From NCBI GenBank assembly GCA_003996215.1, contig QJPP01004120.1, forward strand, positions 1 to 64,000: a stretch of DNA of 64,000 nucleotides, given 5' to 3'. The notes beneath the pieces were generated by a model. The model saw only the letters and a program-made list of their open reading frames with translations. It was not told the DNA's origin and made no database searches. Shown piece after piece: positions 1-10,740 of this stretch. The translations under genes and the position numbers were made by a program. How positions within the stretch are numbered: the stretch's first letter is position 1; the number at the start of each line of letters is the position of its first letter. The DNA is from Jaltomata sinuosa. Lineage: Eukaryota; Streptophyta; Magnoliopsida; Solanales; Solanaceae.

Positions 1-270
1 GGAGTTTAGTTAATCATGCTATAAAGAAAAGAGAATTGTATTCATAATAAAGAGAAGGGATTCTTACAATATAATGAGAACAATCTTCAATAATCCAAGA
101 ACACGAAAAACCAAGATCCCAAGAACAATTCAAGAACACGAATTCAAGAAGAGAAAAACGTGTTTCTTGCTCTCAAAGTTTCAATCAAATCTCTCCTAAA
201 ATTATTGTAAAAACGTGATTTGCATAATGAATAAAATAAACCTAACATAGGGTATTTATAGGAGTCTAGG

Positions 271-427
271 AAACACAATCCCAAACGCATTAGGAACCCG
301 AGAAACCAAATCCCAAACGCATTAGGAATCCGATAAACCAAATCCCAAACGCATTAGGAATCCGAGAAACCAAATCCCAAATGCATTAGGGATCCGAGAA
401 ACCAAATCCCAAACACGGTAGGAATCC
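271..427. repeat. 32-bp minisatellite, about 4.9 copies
   Basis: A 32-bp unit starting aaaccaaatcccaaacgc and ending in ggaatccgag repeats head to tail at 271, 303, 335, 367 and 399, with few mismatches. It sits between the TATA-like box and a palindrome cluster in the LTR fragment. The copies touch without spacers, so it is not a CRISPR array. Confidence 0.9.
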
Positions 428-428
428 T

Positions 429-585
429 AATCGCGGGCTGCCTTGGTGCGACACTGCTTTGGTGTGACGGTTAATCGTGGGCTGCCTTGGTGCGACACTG
501 CTTTGGTGTGACGATTTGGGTGACGGACCGTCACCACCTTGTTGGCTTGGGCTTGACGGTCCGTCACGAGCTTGACGGTCCGTCA
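429..585. promoter_or_regulatory. 44-bp duplication and three TGACGG-N-CCGTCA palindromes in LTR U3
   Basis: Two copies of a 44-bp unit beginning aatcg and containing ctgccttggtgcgacactg lie at 429-472 and 473-516. They are followed by three 13-bp palindromes, tgacggNccgtca, at 521-533, 554-566 and 573-585. On the minus strand, the direction of the element, the cluster is upstream of the TATA-like box at 252-261. A regulatory role is inferred from position and symmetry only. Confidence 0.6.
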
Positions 586-753
586 CTCTTATCCAGAATG
601 CTCTTTTTGCTCGTATTTCCTTCCGTTTCCATGTTTGTCCCTATTTCCTGAAAACATAACATAAAACCATAAAAAATGACAATGGTTGCTTGAAAACGCA
701 CGATTGTTCTTAGTTAAAAGGAGTCGAAAGTGCCGTAAAATGGCGGCACATCA

Positions 754-2212
754 AATACTATTATTTAGGCAATTAAAAATTCTTGTAGCCAGGTTAGATA
801 ATGTAGAGTACCATAGGAGATTTGGGATCCTTAGCTTAAGTATCGGGTAACTGCTTGCTTTAGGTGGGGGCTTGGAGGACTTGGACCTAGCCTAGCACTT
901 CTCGCTTCATATCTCTTGTATTTTTGATGTTGTTTTTACCGTTGAATCTTGGACTTTTACTTCTTGAGCTGATTAGTACTGCTATGGTTATCAGTTCATC
1001 TCCACTTTGCTATTTGAGTTATTATTTGATTAACTTCGATCATGCTGATAAACTTGCCTGAAAAACATGATTTTTGACAAAAAGTGAGAAATTAGTCTAA
1101 TGGAATGATTAGGGTCTCCTTAAAGGAAATGTGGGTTAGGTTTAGTCCCGGTTCAAGTTTGGACTCTCATAATTGTATATTTTTCCGGTTTGAGTTTGGT
1201 AATTCATATTTACTCATCATATCATCCAGTTCGAGTCCAGCATTTATGTTTATTTATCATATTATATCATGTTCGAGTCCGACATCTATATTTACTTATC
1301 ATTATATCCGATTTGAGTCCCGTATTCATATTTACTTGTCATATCATATCTGGTTCAACTTTGGCCATACTTCTACTACGTAACTAACTGGATCGAGTCC
1401 TCCGTATAACACCTCCCTGGAGTACCTATGGCATTCTTTGGGTTTAATTTCTGGTTCAAGATTGGTTGATATTAGGTGATTTTTAGTTGTTTGCATCCGT
1501 CGGGCTTATGGGGGTCTGCTCAGGTTATTACTTGTTCATGCGTGTGCCTTCCAGACTTATGGCGGTTCACTTAGGTTATAGTTAGGCCTTTTTATTTCAC
1601 TCTACTTTTATTGTTTTATACTTTATGACTGAGTTACTTTTATTTCCCCGTGGTACCTAGTTATGACCTGTTATTTGTTCTTGACCCCTCTTCTCTTACC
1701 TTTTTAGTATATTTACACTTTGTTATACTTTTATCTTATTTGAACTACATCAGCCTATGATGCCTACTAGGTACCGCATGTTTTGATACTCATTTTATAC
1801 TTATGCATCTTTTTTCCTGATGTAGACCCTAGCATGAGTTATCGCCACTGACGTTGTCCTTGTGTCGAGTTGCAGATTTAGAGAGTTAGGGTGAGCTTGT
1901 GGCGTCCGGAGCCGACTTGTTTCCCTCTACTTTGGGATATGTCTTCTTTTGTATTTTGGAGACTGTTGTATATATATATTTACTCCTGTCTAGTACCCTT
2001 ATGTTGTAGTAGCTCTTACTGGCTGATACTAGGTCTTAGGGGATTCTTATGTATGTTTTTCGTTCCTCCCTCCCTATTGTGTATTGCTTTACTTCCGCTT
2101 TTATCTCATTCTCTTATTAATCTATTACATGTTGTTCTAGGCTAAGGGTTCGTCTTACCTACTAGTAGGGAATAGTAGGTGCCATCAAAATCTGAGAAAT
2201 TGAGTCGTGAAA
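754..2212 (+). mobile_element. Element A, 5' LTR remnant
   Basis: The segment ends in tcgtgaaa just before an initiator-Met primer-binding site. Its last 450 bp match the layout of B's LTR: tctgcatct-like and gtagaccctag motifs, a TATA-like stretch near 1970, then taggtgccatc near 2179. Its own 5' end is lost where the LTR at 1-753 was inserted. Short open frames such as that at 1105-1383 have no protein similarity I recognise and are non-coding LTR. Confidence 0.7.
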
Positions 2213-2215
2213 GAT

Positions 2216-2227
2216 TGGTATCAGAGC
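2216..2227 (+). other. Primer-binding site of element A (tRNA-iMet)
   Basis: TGGTATCAGAGC is a perfect 12-nt complement of the 3' end of plant initiator tRNA-Met, three bases after the LTR end. It fixes the LTR/interior boundary and the plus orientation of A. Confidence 0.92.
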
Positions 2228-2418
2228 TTTAGGTTTACCGGTGTCATTGGTACAAGAGCAAATCTAATAAAGTCTCACGGATCAGTACAATGACATCCGT
2301 ATCTTATCTGCGGGAGGCTACAGGGAATTCTTAAGATAAAGCCCATCTTTTTGATTCTCTATCGTGCGTCTTGGACCTTTATCAACTTCTAAGTGTTATT
2401 TATTTCATTCTTTCTCAG

Positions 2419-3858
2419 ATGGTTAGGACGAGGGCTACAACGGCCGATAAAGAGCTCCTCACGCCAGTAGCTAGGGCCCTAACTAGGGGTAGAGGTAGAG
2501 GTCGACCCTGAGGTTGAGGTCGGGCTAGAGTTGCAGCACCAGCTCGATGCCAGTCTAGAGAGACATCACCAGAGCTTGATCATGATCAGGGGCCTGAGTT
2601 TGCCTCAGAGATAGCACCAAAGGATCTACCACCTCAGCAGCCGGTGTGGCAGGGACCAGCCCAGCCTCCACCCATGCTTGCAGTTTTACCGGCACTTCAG
2701 GCAGCCATAGCCCAGTTATTGAGTGCTTTAGGAGACACGCCGTAGACTTCATCTTAGGGAGCGACCCAAGGTATTAAGGGTGCAGTAGTGCAGCTTACCA
2801 CTATGGCTCCCCATATCGAGGTACCACCTATCTAGCTAGTTGCTCCTCAAGTGGAAGTCCGACAAGTCATGACTTCTGAGGAGCAGAAGATACTTATTTC
2901 GTTTCTTCGATTGGCACCTCTGAAATTTATCGGCGCCCCAGGAGATGACGCACATCAGTTTCTTGCCAGTTACCGGGAGATGTTACATAACCTTGGTCTA
3001 GTAGTGTCCCATGGGGTAGACTACACCATTTTTCAGCTTGATGGCCCAGCAAGACAGTAGTCGAGAGCTTATTCAGAGAGTAGACCATCTGGGTCCCTTT
3101 CTATGACATAGGCACAATTCTCTGAGGCCTTCTTGGGGAAGTACATGCCCCACAGTGAGCATGAGAGGCTGCAAGATGCATTCTTGAGGTTAGAGCAGGG
3201 TTCTATGTTAGTGGTAGAGTATGAGTCCAGATTCCATGAGCTATCCAGACATGCCACCATGATTCTTCCTATCGAGCATGAGAGGGTGCATTTCTTTGTA
3301 AGAGGGTTGAGACTTTAGCTTTGCCTGTCTATAGAGAGTATGGTATCTTCGGGCCAGTCCTTTTTGGATGTTGTTGATCACGCCTGTACCATCGAGAGCA
3401 TTCATCACGAGGCTCAAGGGGGTAGCAATAAGAGGCCTCATCACCAAGGCAGCTACAGTGATTCCCAATTTTGTGGTAAGGGTTCTTTTGGTAGAGGTCA
3501 GCATCAGTGGTATGTGCAGCCTAGTAGGCCCGTGCAGGCTTTACTTTAGCTTTCTGATGGTAGTCAGCTTGGGTATAGCGGTCAGAGCCCCGGTCAATAT
3601 TCGCGGGGTTCACATTCTGGGTCTTTATGCCATGGTGGCTGTTTTGGTTCAATAGGTACTTCTCAGTAGGACAAGACTCCTCAAGGTTTTATGATTGTGG
3701 AGAGTTTAGCCACTATTTTCAGGAGTGTCCCTAGCGTGGGATGGTTGATACTTTGGCAGCGACTCAGCCTTTTAGAGCAGTAATGCTACCGGCCATAAAT
3801 GGTACTTAGAGAGGTAGAGGTGTTCGTGGTGATGCTCAACCGGGTAGGACCAATGGTC
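2419..3858 (+). pseudogene. gag: Element A gag (broken)
   Basis: The gene encodes the capsid/nucleocapsid polyprotein that packages retrotransposon RNA in cytoplasmic particles. The start ATG (MVRTRATT) sits directly after a tttctcag stretch, and the same arrangement occurs in element B. A basic Gly/Arg run follows, then the capsid-like region (KFIGAPGDDAHQFLASY; LGKYMPHSE; FFVRGLRL). A zinc knuckle near 3700-3735 reads YDCGEFSHYFQECP; its first Cys codon has become Phe. There are many in-frame stops, often TAG where the family has Gln, and at least one frameshift. It is not functional. Confidence 0.85.
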
Positions 3859-3860
3859 AT

Positions 3861-4391
3861 GTGGGTGCTCAGCCCAGTGGTGGGCGCAGTCAATTATATG
3901 CCATCCCGGGTAGGCCAGAGGCGGAGGCTTTAGATGCCGTGATTACAGGTATGATTTCAGTTTGTCATCTGCCGACATCTGTTTTATTTAATCCAGGCTC
4001 CACATATACCTATATGTCTATTTACTTTTATTATCGGTTGGGATTGTCTAGAGATCCTTTGCCTGTGCCCCTGTATATAGCTACTCTCGTAGGTGATCCT
4101 TTAGTAGTGGATCAGGTATTTACATCTTGTGTGGTGACTATTCGGGAGTATGACACTTGGGAGAATCTTATTATACTTGATATGGTTGATTCTGATGCTA
4201 TTCTAGGCATGGATTGGTTATCCCTTTATCACGCAGTATTTGATTGCTTTGCCAAGACCGTTACCTTATACATGCTTGGCATACCCCCAGTTGTGTGGCA
4301 GGGTTTCGTTAGTCACGTGCCGACGGGGATCATTTCTTATATTGGGGCTAGAAGTTTGGTGTCGAAGAGGTGTCTGGCCTATCTTGCATAA
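3861..4391 (+). pseudogene. Element A aspartic protease
   Basis: This is the retropepsin-like protease that cleaves the gag-pol precursor. The open stretch of 176 residues includes FNPGSTYTYMS, where the family has D-P/S-G-S/T, so the catalytic Asp is changed to Asn. It also includes the conserved ILGMDWLSLYHAVFDC stretch typical of Ty3 proteases. It follows gag in the same direction and leads into RT. The active-site change and the flanking stops indicate a dead copy. Confidence 0.85.
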
Positions 4392-5793
4392 GTCTGTGAT
4401 GTTAGTGCCGAGGTTCCCTCACTTGATTTTGTTCCCATGGTCCAAGAGTTTGCCGATGTCTTTCCTACAGAATCACCTGCCTCCCTCCTGAGCGTGATAT
4501 AGACATTGATATCGATGTTGAGTTGGGCACCAAGACCATTTATGTTCCACCTTACTGTATGGATCCTTCCCAGTTGAGGGAGATTAGTGTTCAGCTTCAC
4601 GACCTTCTGGGTAAGGGTTTTATACCGCCGAGTGTTTTTCTGTGAGGTGCTCCTGTTCTTCTTGTGAAAAAGAAGGACGACTTGATGCGTATGTGTGTTG
4701 ATTATTGACAACTTAATATTGTGAAGAATAAGTATTTGATGCCGCGTATGATGAACTATTTAATCATCTTTAGGGTTAAGTCACATTTTCTAAGATTGAC
4801 TTGAGATCTGTTTACCATCAGTTGAGGATTCGGGCAATGGACATCCCTAAGACAACCTTCAGGACTCCCTACGACCATTACGAATTCCTGGTGATGTCTC
4901 TTGGGTTGACCAATGCCCTAACAACGTTCATGGATCTGATGGACCGCGTGTTCAAGACTTATTTGGAATCTTTTGTGATCATCTTCATTGATGACATTCT
5001 TGTATATTCGAGGAGTAGGGAGGAGCACGAGCAATATTTGAGGATTGTGCTCCAGACTTTGAGAGATTAGCGGCTTTATGCTAAGTTTTTAAAGTATGAG
5101 TTCTGGCTTGAGTCTGTAGCATTCTTGGGGCACTAGTGTCCAAGGATGGGATTATGGTAGACCCGACAAATATTGAGGTAGTTCATGATTGGGTGAGGCC
5201 AACTTTTCCTACTGAGGTTCACAGTTTTGTTGGGTTTCCTGGTTACTCCAGACAGTTCATCGAGGGATTCTCTTCCATTGCAGCACCTTTGACTAGACTA
5301 ACTAGGAAGGATGTACCATTTCAGTGGTACGATGAGTGTGAGGCGAGCTTTCTAAGGCTCAAGGCCTTTTTGACTACAACTCTAATATTGACTCTTTCAG
5401 TTGAGGGACAGGGTTTTACAGTTTATTGTGATACGTTGGGTGTTGGTTTGGGTTGTGTTCCGATGCAGAAGGGCCGTGTGATAGCATATTCTTCTAGACA
5501 GTTGAAGGTGCATGAGCGCAACTACCCCACCCACAACTTGTAGTTGGCAGTGGTGGTTTTTGCGCTTAATATGAAGAGCTTGGATTTCCTATCAGTTTCA
5601 GAGAGAACATTGGCATTGGAAATCCAGTCCTTAGCCAATCGGTTGGTTCGTCTTGATATTTCTAACTGGGGAGGATTCTTGATACACTTGAGGACCAGTC
5701 TACATTGCTAGAGAAGATTTGAGAGCACTAGTTTGAGGATAATCGACTTTGCGGGCTCCAGGACTAGGTGTTTAGTGGTGAGGCAGGGAAGGC
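4392..5793 (+). pseudogene. pol: Element A reverse transcriptase, RNase H and start of integrase
   Basis: The fragments read in order: RT palm entry (4640-4780), then YHQLRIRAMDIPKTTFR and the catalytic FIDDILVYS near 4985-5010 with both Asp present. The connection domain (VHSFVGFPGYSRQFIEGF) and RNase H (FTVYCDTLG; YSSRQLKVHERNY) follow up to 5540. Near 5570 the frame jumps from RNase H into a linker containing SVSERTLALEIQSLANRL, which normally lies a few hundred bases further on, so there is an internal deletion. The integrase N-terminus stops at 5793, where H is inserted. Several stops and frameshifts are present. Confidence 0.87.
5789..5793. repeat. Left target-site duplication of H (AAGGC)
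   Basis: AAGGC directly precedes the TG start of H's left LTR. AAGGT at 19276-19280 directly follows the CA end of the right LTR. Five bases with one transition fits Ty3 integration and later decay, and A's integrase frame continues across the two copies. Confidence 0.85.
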
Positions 5794-7142
5794 TGATACG
5801 TAAGAATAACACCCTTTTTAAAAGTGTAAACAATCGTTGTCAAATATAGTAACCCAACGATTAGGTTGGGGTTGAATCCCACAGGCAATAGAGTAAGAAA
5901 TATAATACTTGAAGTCATTTATTTACTTCACTTTATGTCAAATCTTATTACTTAACAAAATAGAGGTTTTTGTATTAAAATTTAAAACTAAGGAAATGTA
6001 AAAAGTTTAAAACTAACAGGGTTTATGAAATTCAGGATTGTTTCACCACACAATAGAATTCCTCTAAAGGTTACAAACGTTAATATAGTCGATCCTAGGT
6101 TGATTTCGAGTGAACAATGATCAACAAATTACCAATTATTATCTTTCGATCTGAAATTGGTCTATTCTTCACTTATTTACCCAAATGAAATGAAGTGTAC
6201 TAATGAGATAATCAAAATAAGTTAAGTAGAATTAACGTATTCCTATGAAATTCCATTAAAAAAGGATTAACTCCTTGAGTTCTTAGCCATTAATAATTTC
6301 TAACCTTAATAACCCTTTCGGAAACACACTAAGGTTTAAAGGCATTCAATTAACGTTTCCAATGGTTAATCTTCAATAATCCAATTGTTAACGACTCACC
6401 CACAACCTATTCACTCCTATATCAACAATTTTTCCCTAAGATTCATTCATTATGTGGATTCGTAATCCCGGAATCGGAAATTAGCTACCCATGCTATAAA
6501 GAGAATCAACACCAATAATCAAGAAAAACATACTTACGTAATTATTGATAGTAGAGAATTGTTCTTCAAAGTGGTACTAAAAGTAGGGCTCAAAACTTGT
6601 TCAAAAACCCATTAAAAGTAACGTAATATTCCCTAAAGAATGCATGTAAACTATTGACTAAAAGGTCTTTGCAAAAGTACCCTAGAAATCCTATTTATAG
6701 TCAAGTACAAACCAAACTAATTAGTCTAGGAAAGGAAAAATACGTTATCCTGCACGGAAGCCAAAATGGTCTAACAATCCATAACAGGCCATTTCTTGGA
6801 CTATTATAACTTCTACTCTTGAGCTACTTTCTGGTTCCTGGAACGGTCAAGGAAACGGACTGTTACTGGTGAAAATGGTCCGTTATGCTAACCGTTATAA
6901 CCTTCCCCTTTGTGTCAGCTATTGTTTCTGAAGTTGAGTGTAACGGTTGTACCAACGACTTATTTTACCTCAAAACGATCAGTAATGCTTCCCATTTTTG
7001 ACACATCTTTGCCCTTTTGTTGAATCAAGTCTTTCTTTCCTGAAACACAACCAAAGCACATCAATTTAGATAATACCTACTTGAAAACTATAAAACTTCT
7101 TCATTAAAAGCATCAAATATGTCGTAAAATTTTGGCACATCA
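5794..7142 (-). mobile_element. Element H 3' LTR
   Basis: It begins TGATACG and ends CACATCA on the plus strand, and it aligns along its length with 17885-19275. A TATA-like ctatttatag lies at 6691-6700, with the conserved ttagtctaggaaagga just to the right. A cluster of AAAATGGTCC/CCGTTA motifs at 6755-6990 lies on the upstream side for the minus direction. On the minus strand the polypurine tract precedes it (plus 7143-7155, acatccccaactt). Confidence 0.88.
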
Positions 7143-8676
7143 ACATCCCCAACTTAGAGATTTTGCTTGTCCTCAAGCCAACAAAATAAGATAAACCCAT
7201 TGACTAAGTACAATACGAACAAAAGTTTAACTATCAGAAAACACAGGATGTCTACAATAGTTTTATCAGGTAACTTCAAACATGTTCTCACATCAATTCC
7301 CAACCCTAATTTTGAAGCCAAAGTGCAAACAAACTTCACTATGAGATATGCGGATCCACACATGACATCATATTATTGAGAAACGACTATGTAAGTCAAG
7401 CAGTGAAACCAACTTATCTTGTAGTCAATCAACAATCACCATGTTCCCTCACTTTAGACCAAAAAATGTCCCTTGTTTTTTTTCATATTAAGCACACATG
7501 AGGGATTGTAATACAAAGGAGAAGAGAAAACACTCACGCTAGCGATGAATTACGCATGCAACACCCGATGAACTATAAGCTTGCCCATTATGTGATACTC
7601 TACTAATATAGGAAACGTCAAACCTAGGATCAACAAGGACTTTTTGCTGGTTGTAATGTAAGCTAAAGGACGGGTAGGATTCATTTGGTACACATAGTGG
7701 CTATCCTCCCTAAGAACTTTTAGTACACTACATACCTCACATTCAGTCCACCTCTTATTTCTCATTTTCTTTCCCTTCTTCATTCACACCCAATGCATTG
7801 ACAAGGAGCAACTTTATTCAACTACAAATATCAACACCATATTTACAAAAGCAACATTATATTAAATATATATATATATATATATATATTTTATATGTTT
7901 TTCTTTTTGTTTACGTAATTGCTCAATGCCAACACTATTTTTCATACCCCATTATTCTTCCACATTAACCATTTCCTTTGATACTTCTTTCTAAAAATTT
8001 CAAGACAAACGCTTAGGAGTTTTTTGGATTAATTACAATGACTTAGAATAAAAAAGGTAGGCTTTGTATGTGGCTGCCAAAGAATAGGTTTAAGGCTCAG
8101 CGGGGCTTACTATGCATTCTAAGGTAATGCACTAGGTGGGTCAAACAAGGAATGAAAATGGGTTCATCAAAGAATGCCTAGATCATTTCCTAGTTTTAAC
8201 ATTTCTCATTTTGCTACGCACACACATTGGGCAAGTTTTAGACATCAAGATGCAGTATAGATCAACCAATTCTTACACACACATGGCATATGGTTTTAAC
8301 TGTTAACTATTAAGCTTAATGCACATGCTCAAATACACATAATCATTATCCTCAACAACTATAATGTCATATGTAGATCCACACAAATTAGAGTTTCATT
8401 TCATCACACATACCTAGCATAAATCGTCGGAGAGGGATCATAAAACAATACAAACATGCTTCTATTTACAAGAAATAACTGCTTAAGTCATCTTGGTTTT
8501 ATTTAATTTAAACAAACCAATTACTTAAACTACACATGCCGATTCAACAAGAAATGAAATACCCCTGGGCAAATAAGTTGGAAAAAAAAACCCAAGGGTA
8601 GAAATCTGGGCAGCCCACCCCCCACTAAAAACATTGCATTGTCCCTAATGAAAAGAAACTAAATCAAGGGAAGTGG
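7143..8676 (-). mobile_element. Element H 3' non-coding interior
   Basis: No coding frame is convincing here. The stretch holds the polypurine tract next to the LTR, a (TA)n run of about 11 units at 7867-7889, and sequence homologous to 44213-45705 of element G. The homology includes tagagattttgcttgtcctcaagc near 7155 and catgacatcatattattgag near 7362, both very similar in G. Its conservation between two independent elements suggests a functional 3' untranslated or intron region. Confidence 0.75.
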
Positions 8677-8690
8677 AACTTACCTGCGAC
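8677..8690 (-). other. Conserved splice donor after the H extra ORF
   Basis: On the minus strand the sequence CGCAG|GTAAGTT has its intron start at 8683, 10 nt after the TAG stop (8696-8694). Element G has CACAG|GTAAGTC the same 10 nt after its homologous TAG. Conservation of a consensus donor in two decayed elements suggests real use. Confidence 0.6.
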
Positions 8691-8693
8691 ACT

Positions 8694-10669
8694 CTAAGAT
8701 CTATGGTCCAGTGTCTGCATATCCGTAACAGGACCTGAAGGTGCAAGAGAGGCACTGGAGTCACCTATCTGCTCAAGATCTGCAACAGCTGATGTGCTGG
8801 ATGATGCACCCTCTCCTCTGGGTTTGGTCATCTCAGTCAAAGACTCACGCAATCCTAACTTCAATAGTCTATCCTTCTCTTGCTCCACCTTAAGCTGTGT
8901 CAACTCAGTGCCATCATCATCTCGTGGTTGCTTCTCCATATTGCATGAAGGTGGGGCAGGGAATGATAGATGAACAACCTTAGGTGCAGGTGGCGCTGGC
9001 ATAGGCAAAGTGGGCTTACTAAAAATTGGAACTAGATGAGACTGTAGCTCCAGAATATCCCTTCTCATCTCAGCTAGTTCTTTCCTTAATGTATCAATCG
9101 CGAACGAAGAAGAAGCCGAGTTGATGGTCTCATTCAAATGGATCTCAAGGTTATCTAGTTATGCATGCAACTGCTCAATAGATGTCTGAAGTGGTGTCAA
9201 TGCTGCCTCAATCTCACTCATGATGAATGGACCCAAGTAATTCAGTAAACTACATACCTGTATGTCTGGATAATCAACCTTATAGGATACCGACATGAAT
9301 CCCTCTCGAGTGTAAGAATAAAGAGCAACTAACTATGGATGAATTACTATAGATGTGCTCATGGCCACTGTCGAAGCTGTGTCCACAATAGAGGGTGCAA
9401 GTGGTAGTGTCTCAGTGGGCTGCGAATGAACTGCTACAGTCTGTTCTCCCGGTGGGTCGGGTGTCTACTCCAAAGGTGTACTCTCTGACATGGACACAAC
9501 TCTTACTACCCTTTCAGCTGTACGAGTCTCATCTTTGGTTTTCTCCATATCCTGCATCCTAGTAGCCTTCAACAATTGATCAAAAACAGTAAACAGAGGT
9601 ACCCCAACATCTTGACATATCCTAGTGATGAGGCACATAAAGGCATAGTAGTACTCAGTCTAGCGGCCCTCTCGCAGATCTCTAAAGCAATCAGATGCCT
9701 AAAATAAATTGGGAATCTAGACATCATACTGGCAACCAGTACTACTCTATTTGTGGTCAGGTAATCATCACCAGTCATAGACATCAACCTCATGTAAGCT
9801 ATCTTTCACCCAAACTTAGCAGCAAAGCTCAGTGTGCTCTTATTAATGGTAGGTACTTTTTCCCTCAACCATGGTGGCTCTTTTTCTGTAATTATTGATG
9901 CTAGACACTCTTGATCAAACTTTTGATGGCTGAGCTTTAGGGTGTACTATGGAGTAGTTGTGGGTGCTATGTATTCCAAACCAAAGCAGAACTGATTGAT
10001 GGTTCTTTCAGAAATATTAATGTCTATCCCCCAGATCTGCACACTATCTAGAGCCGATACTAATTTGAGCGGTGTGTCTTTTAATACACTAATCTATAGG
10101 GTGGCCATATAGGTAGCATAGAACTCATGAACCAGAGTGGGTAGTACTGACTCAGCAGGGCACTCATCCATTCAAGCTGGTACTGCCAGTGCAAGGCATA
10201 GAGTGTCGAGTAGTCGGCGAGACCCACTGAGTTAATTCATATTTTATCTATAATTAATCTCTTTGGATTACCTCTCTTGCTATGATCCATCACGGGTATG
10301 CAAATATCTTTCATACTGGCAACTACCCAATGGATACTATCTTGATACTGGTTATCTTTCTGTCGCTGCTTATTCAGACGTTGTTCTTCAGCTCTGGGGG
10401 CTGCATCTCCTGAGGCATCAAATTGTTGGTCAAATGCTTCCTTGGCTTGGTGGTCTAACTCTGCTAATGATGAGGATGAGGAACCCACTCTTCAGACTGG
10501 GAGGGTTCGAGGCTAGGACTGACATACTGCACTCTCCGTCTAGTCTGGGGCCACACTGGTGGGGCAACTTCTTCCGCTTATTCTTCAGATTCATCCTGTA
10601 GCCGGGTCTCAATTTCCTTGCCCCGACTAGCCTGCTTCTTTCTTGCCTTATTGGATTCTTACAGACCAT
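8694..10669 (-). pseudogene. Extra ORF of element H, plant transposon protein-type domain (broken)
   Basis: This is the ORF downstream of integrase, in the place where Athila elements carry a so-called env-like ORF. The start is taken at 10669 (MVCKNP) because G has MVHKNP at the matching place after a splice acceptor. The C-terminal 148 residues are open and read like a helical or coiled-coil tail (ETINSASSSFAIDTLRKEL) with Pro- and Ser-rich linkers, ending QTLDHRS. The middle (9570-10230) matches G's domain with WRVVHISLMP-like and ALE/AYKI blocks but has many stops. No signal peptide or membrane span is visible. The function is unknown. Confidence 0.65.
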
Positions 10670-10740
10670 ACATGCGGAGAGCATGTTAGTAAGCACCACA
10701 AAACAGTGAACACAAGATATCAGAAGCATGAAACAGTAGG

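Larger units (their letters stand above)
1..753 (-). mobile_element. Partial LTR of a minus-strand Athila-like element
   Basis: The segment ends in the same way as the LTRs of elements H and G, with a GTAAAAT...GGC(A)CATCA end. It also shares the interior landmark catgctataaag and a TATA-like gtatttatag at 252-261. No polypurine tract follows the CA end at 753, so this is the outer (5') LTR of an element lying to the left, or a solo LTR. It interrupts the 5' LTR of element A. It is more diverged from H and G than those two are from each other. The left end is cut by the window. Confidence 0.7.

Noticed and set aside
271..427. Possible CRISPR-like array of 32-bp repeats
   Set aside because: The units adjoin without spacers and lie in a plant LTR. 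It is a minisatellite.
1105..1383. 92-residue frame rich in Ile, Ser and Tyr in A's LTR
   Set aside because: It is a repetitive tttatcatatca-type LTR sequence. It overlaps a second frame with the same low-complexity content, and no family is recognisable.
2216..2227. tRNA gene fragments
   Set aside because: The tRNA-like words here and at 17862, 24642, 36206, 54628 and 63527 are retrotransposon primer-binding sites of 12-18 nt, not genes.
8694..10669. Retroviral-type envelope gene
   Set aside because: The position fits the so-called env-like ORF of Athila, but I see no signal peptide, membrane span or glycoprotein-like Cys pattern. The readable block looks like a plant transposon protein domain.
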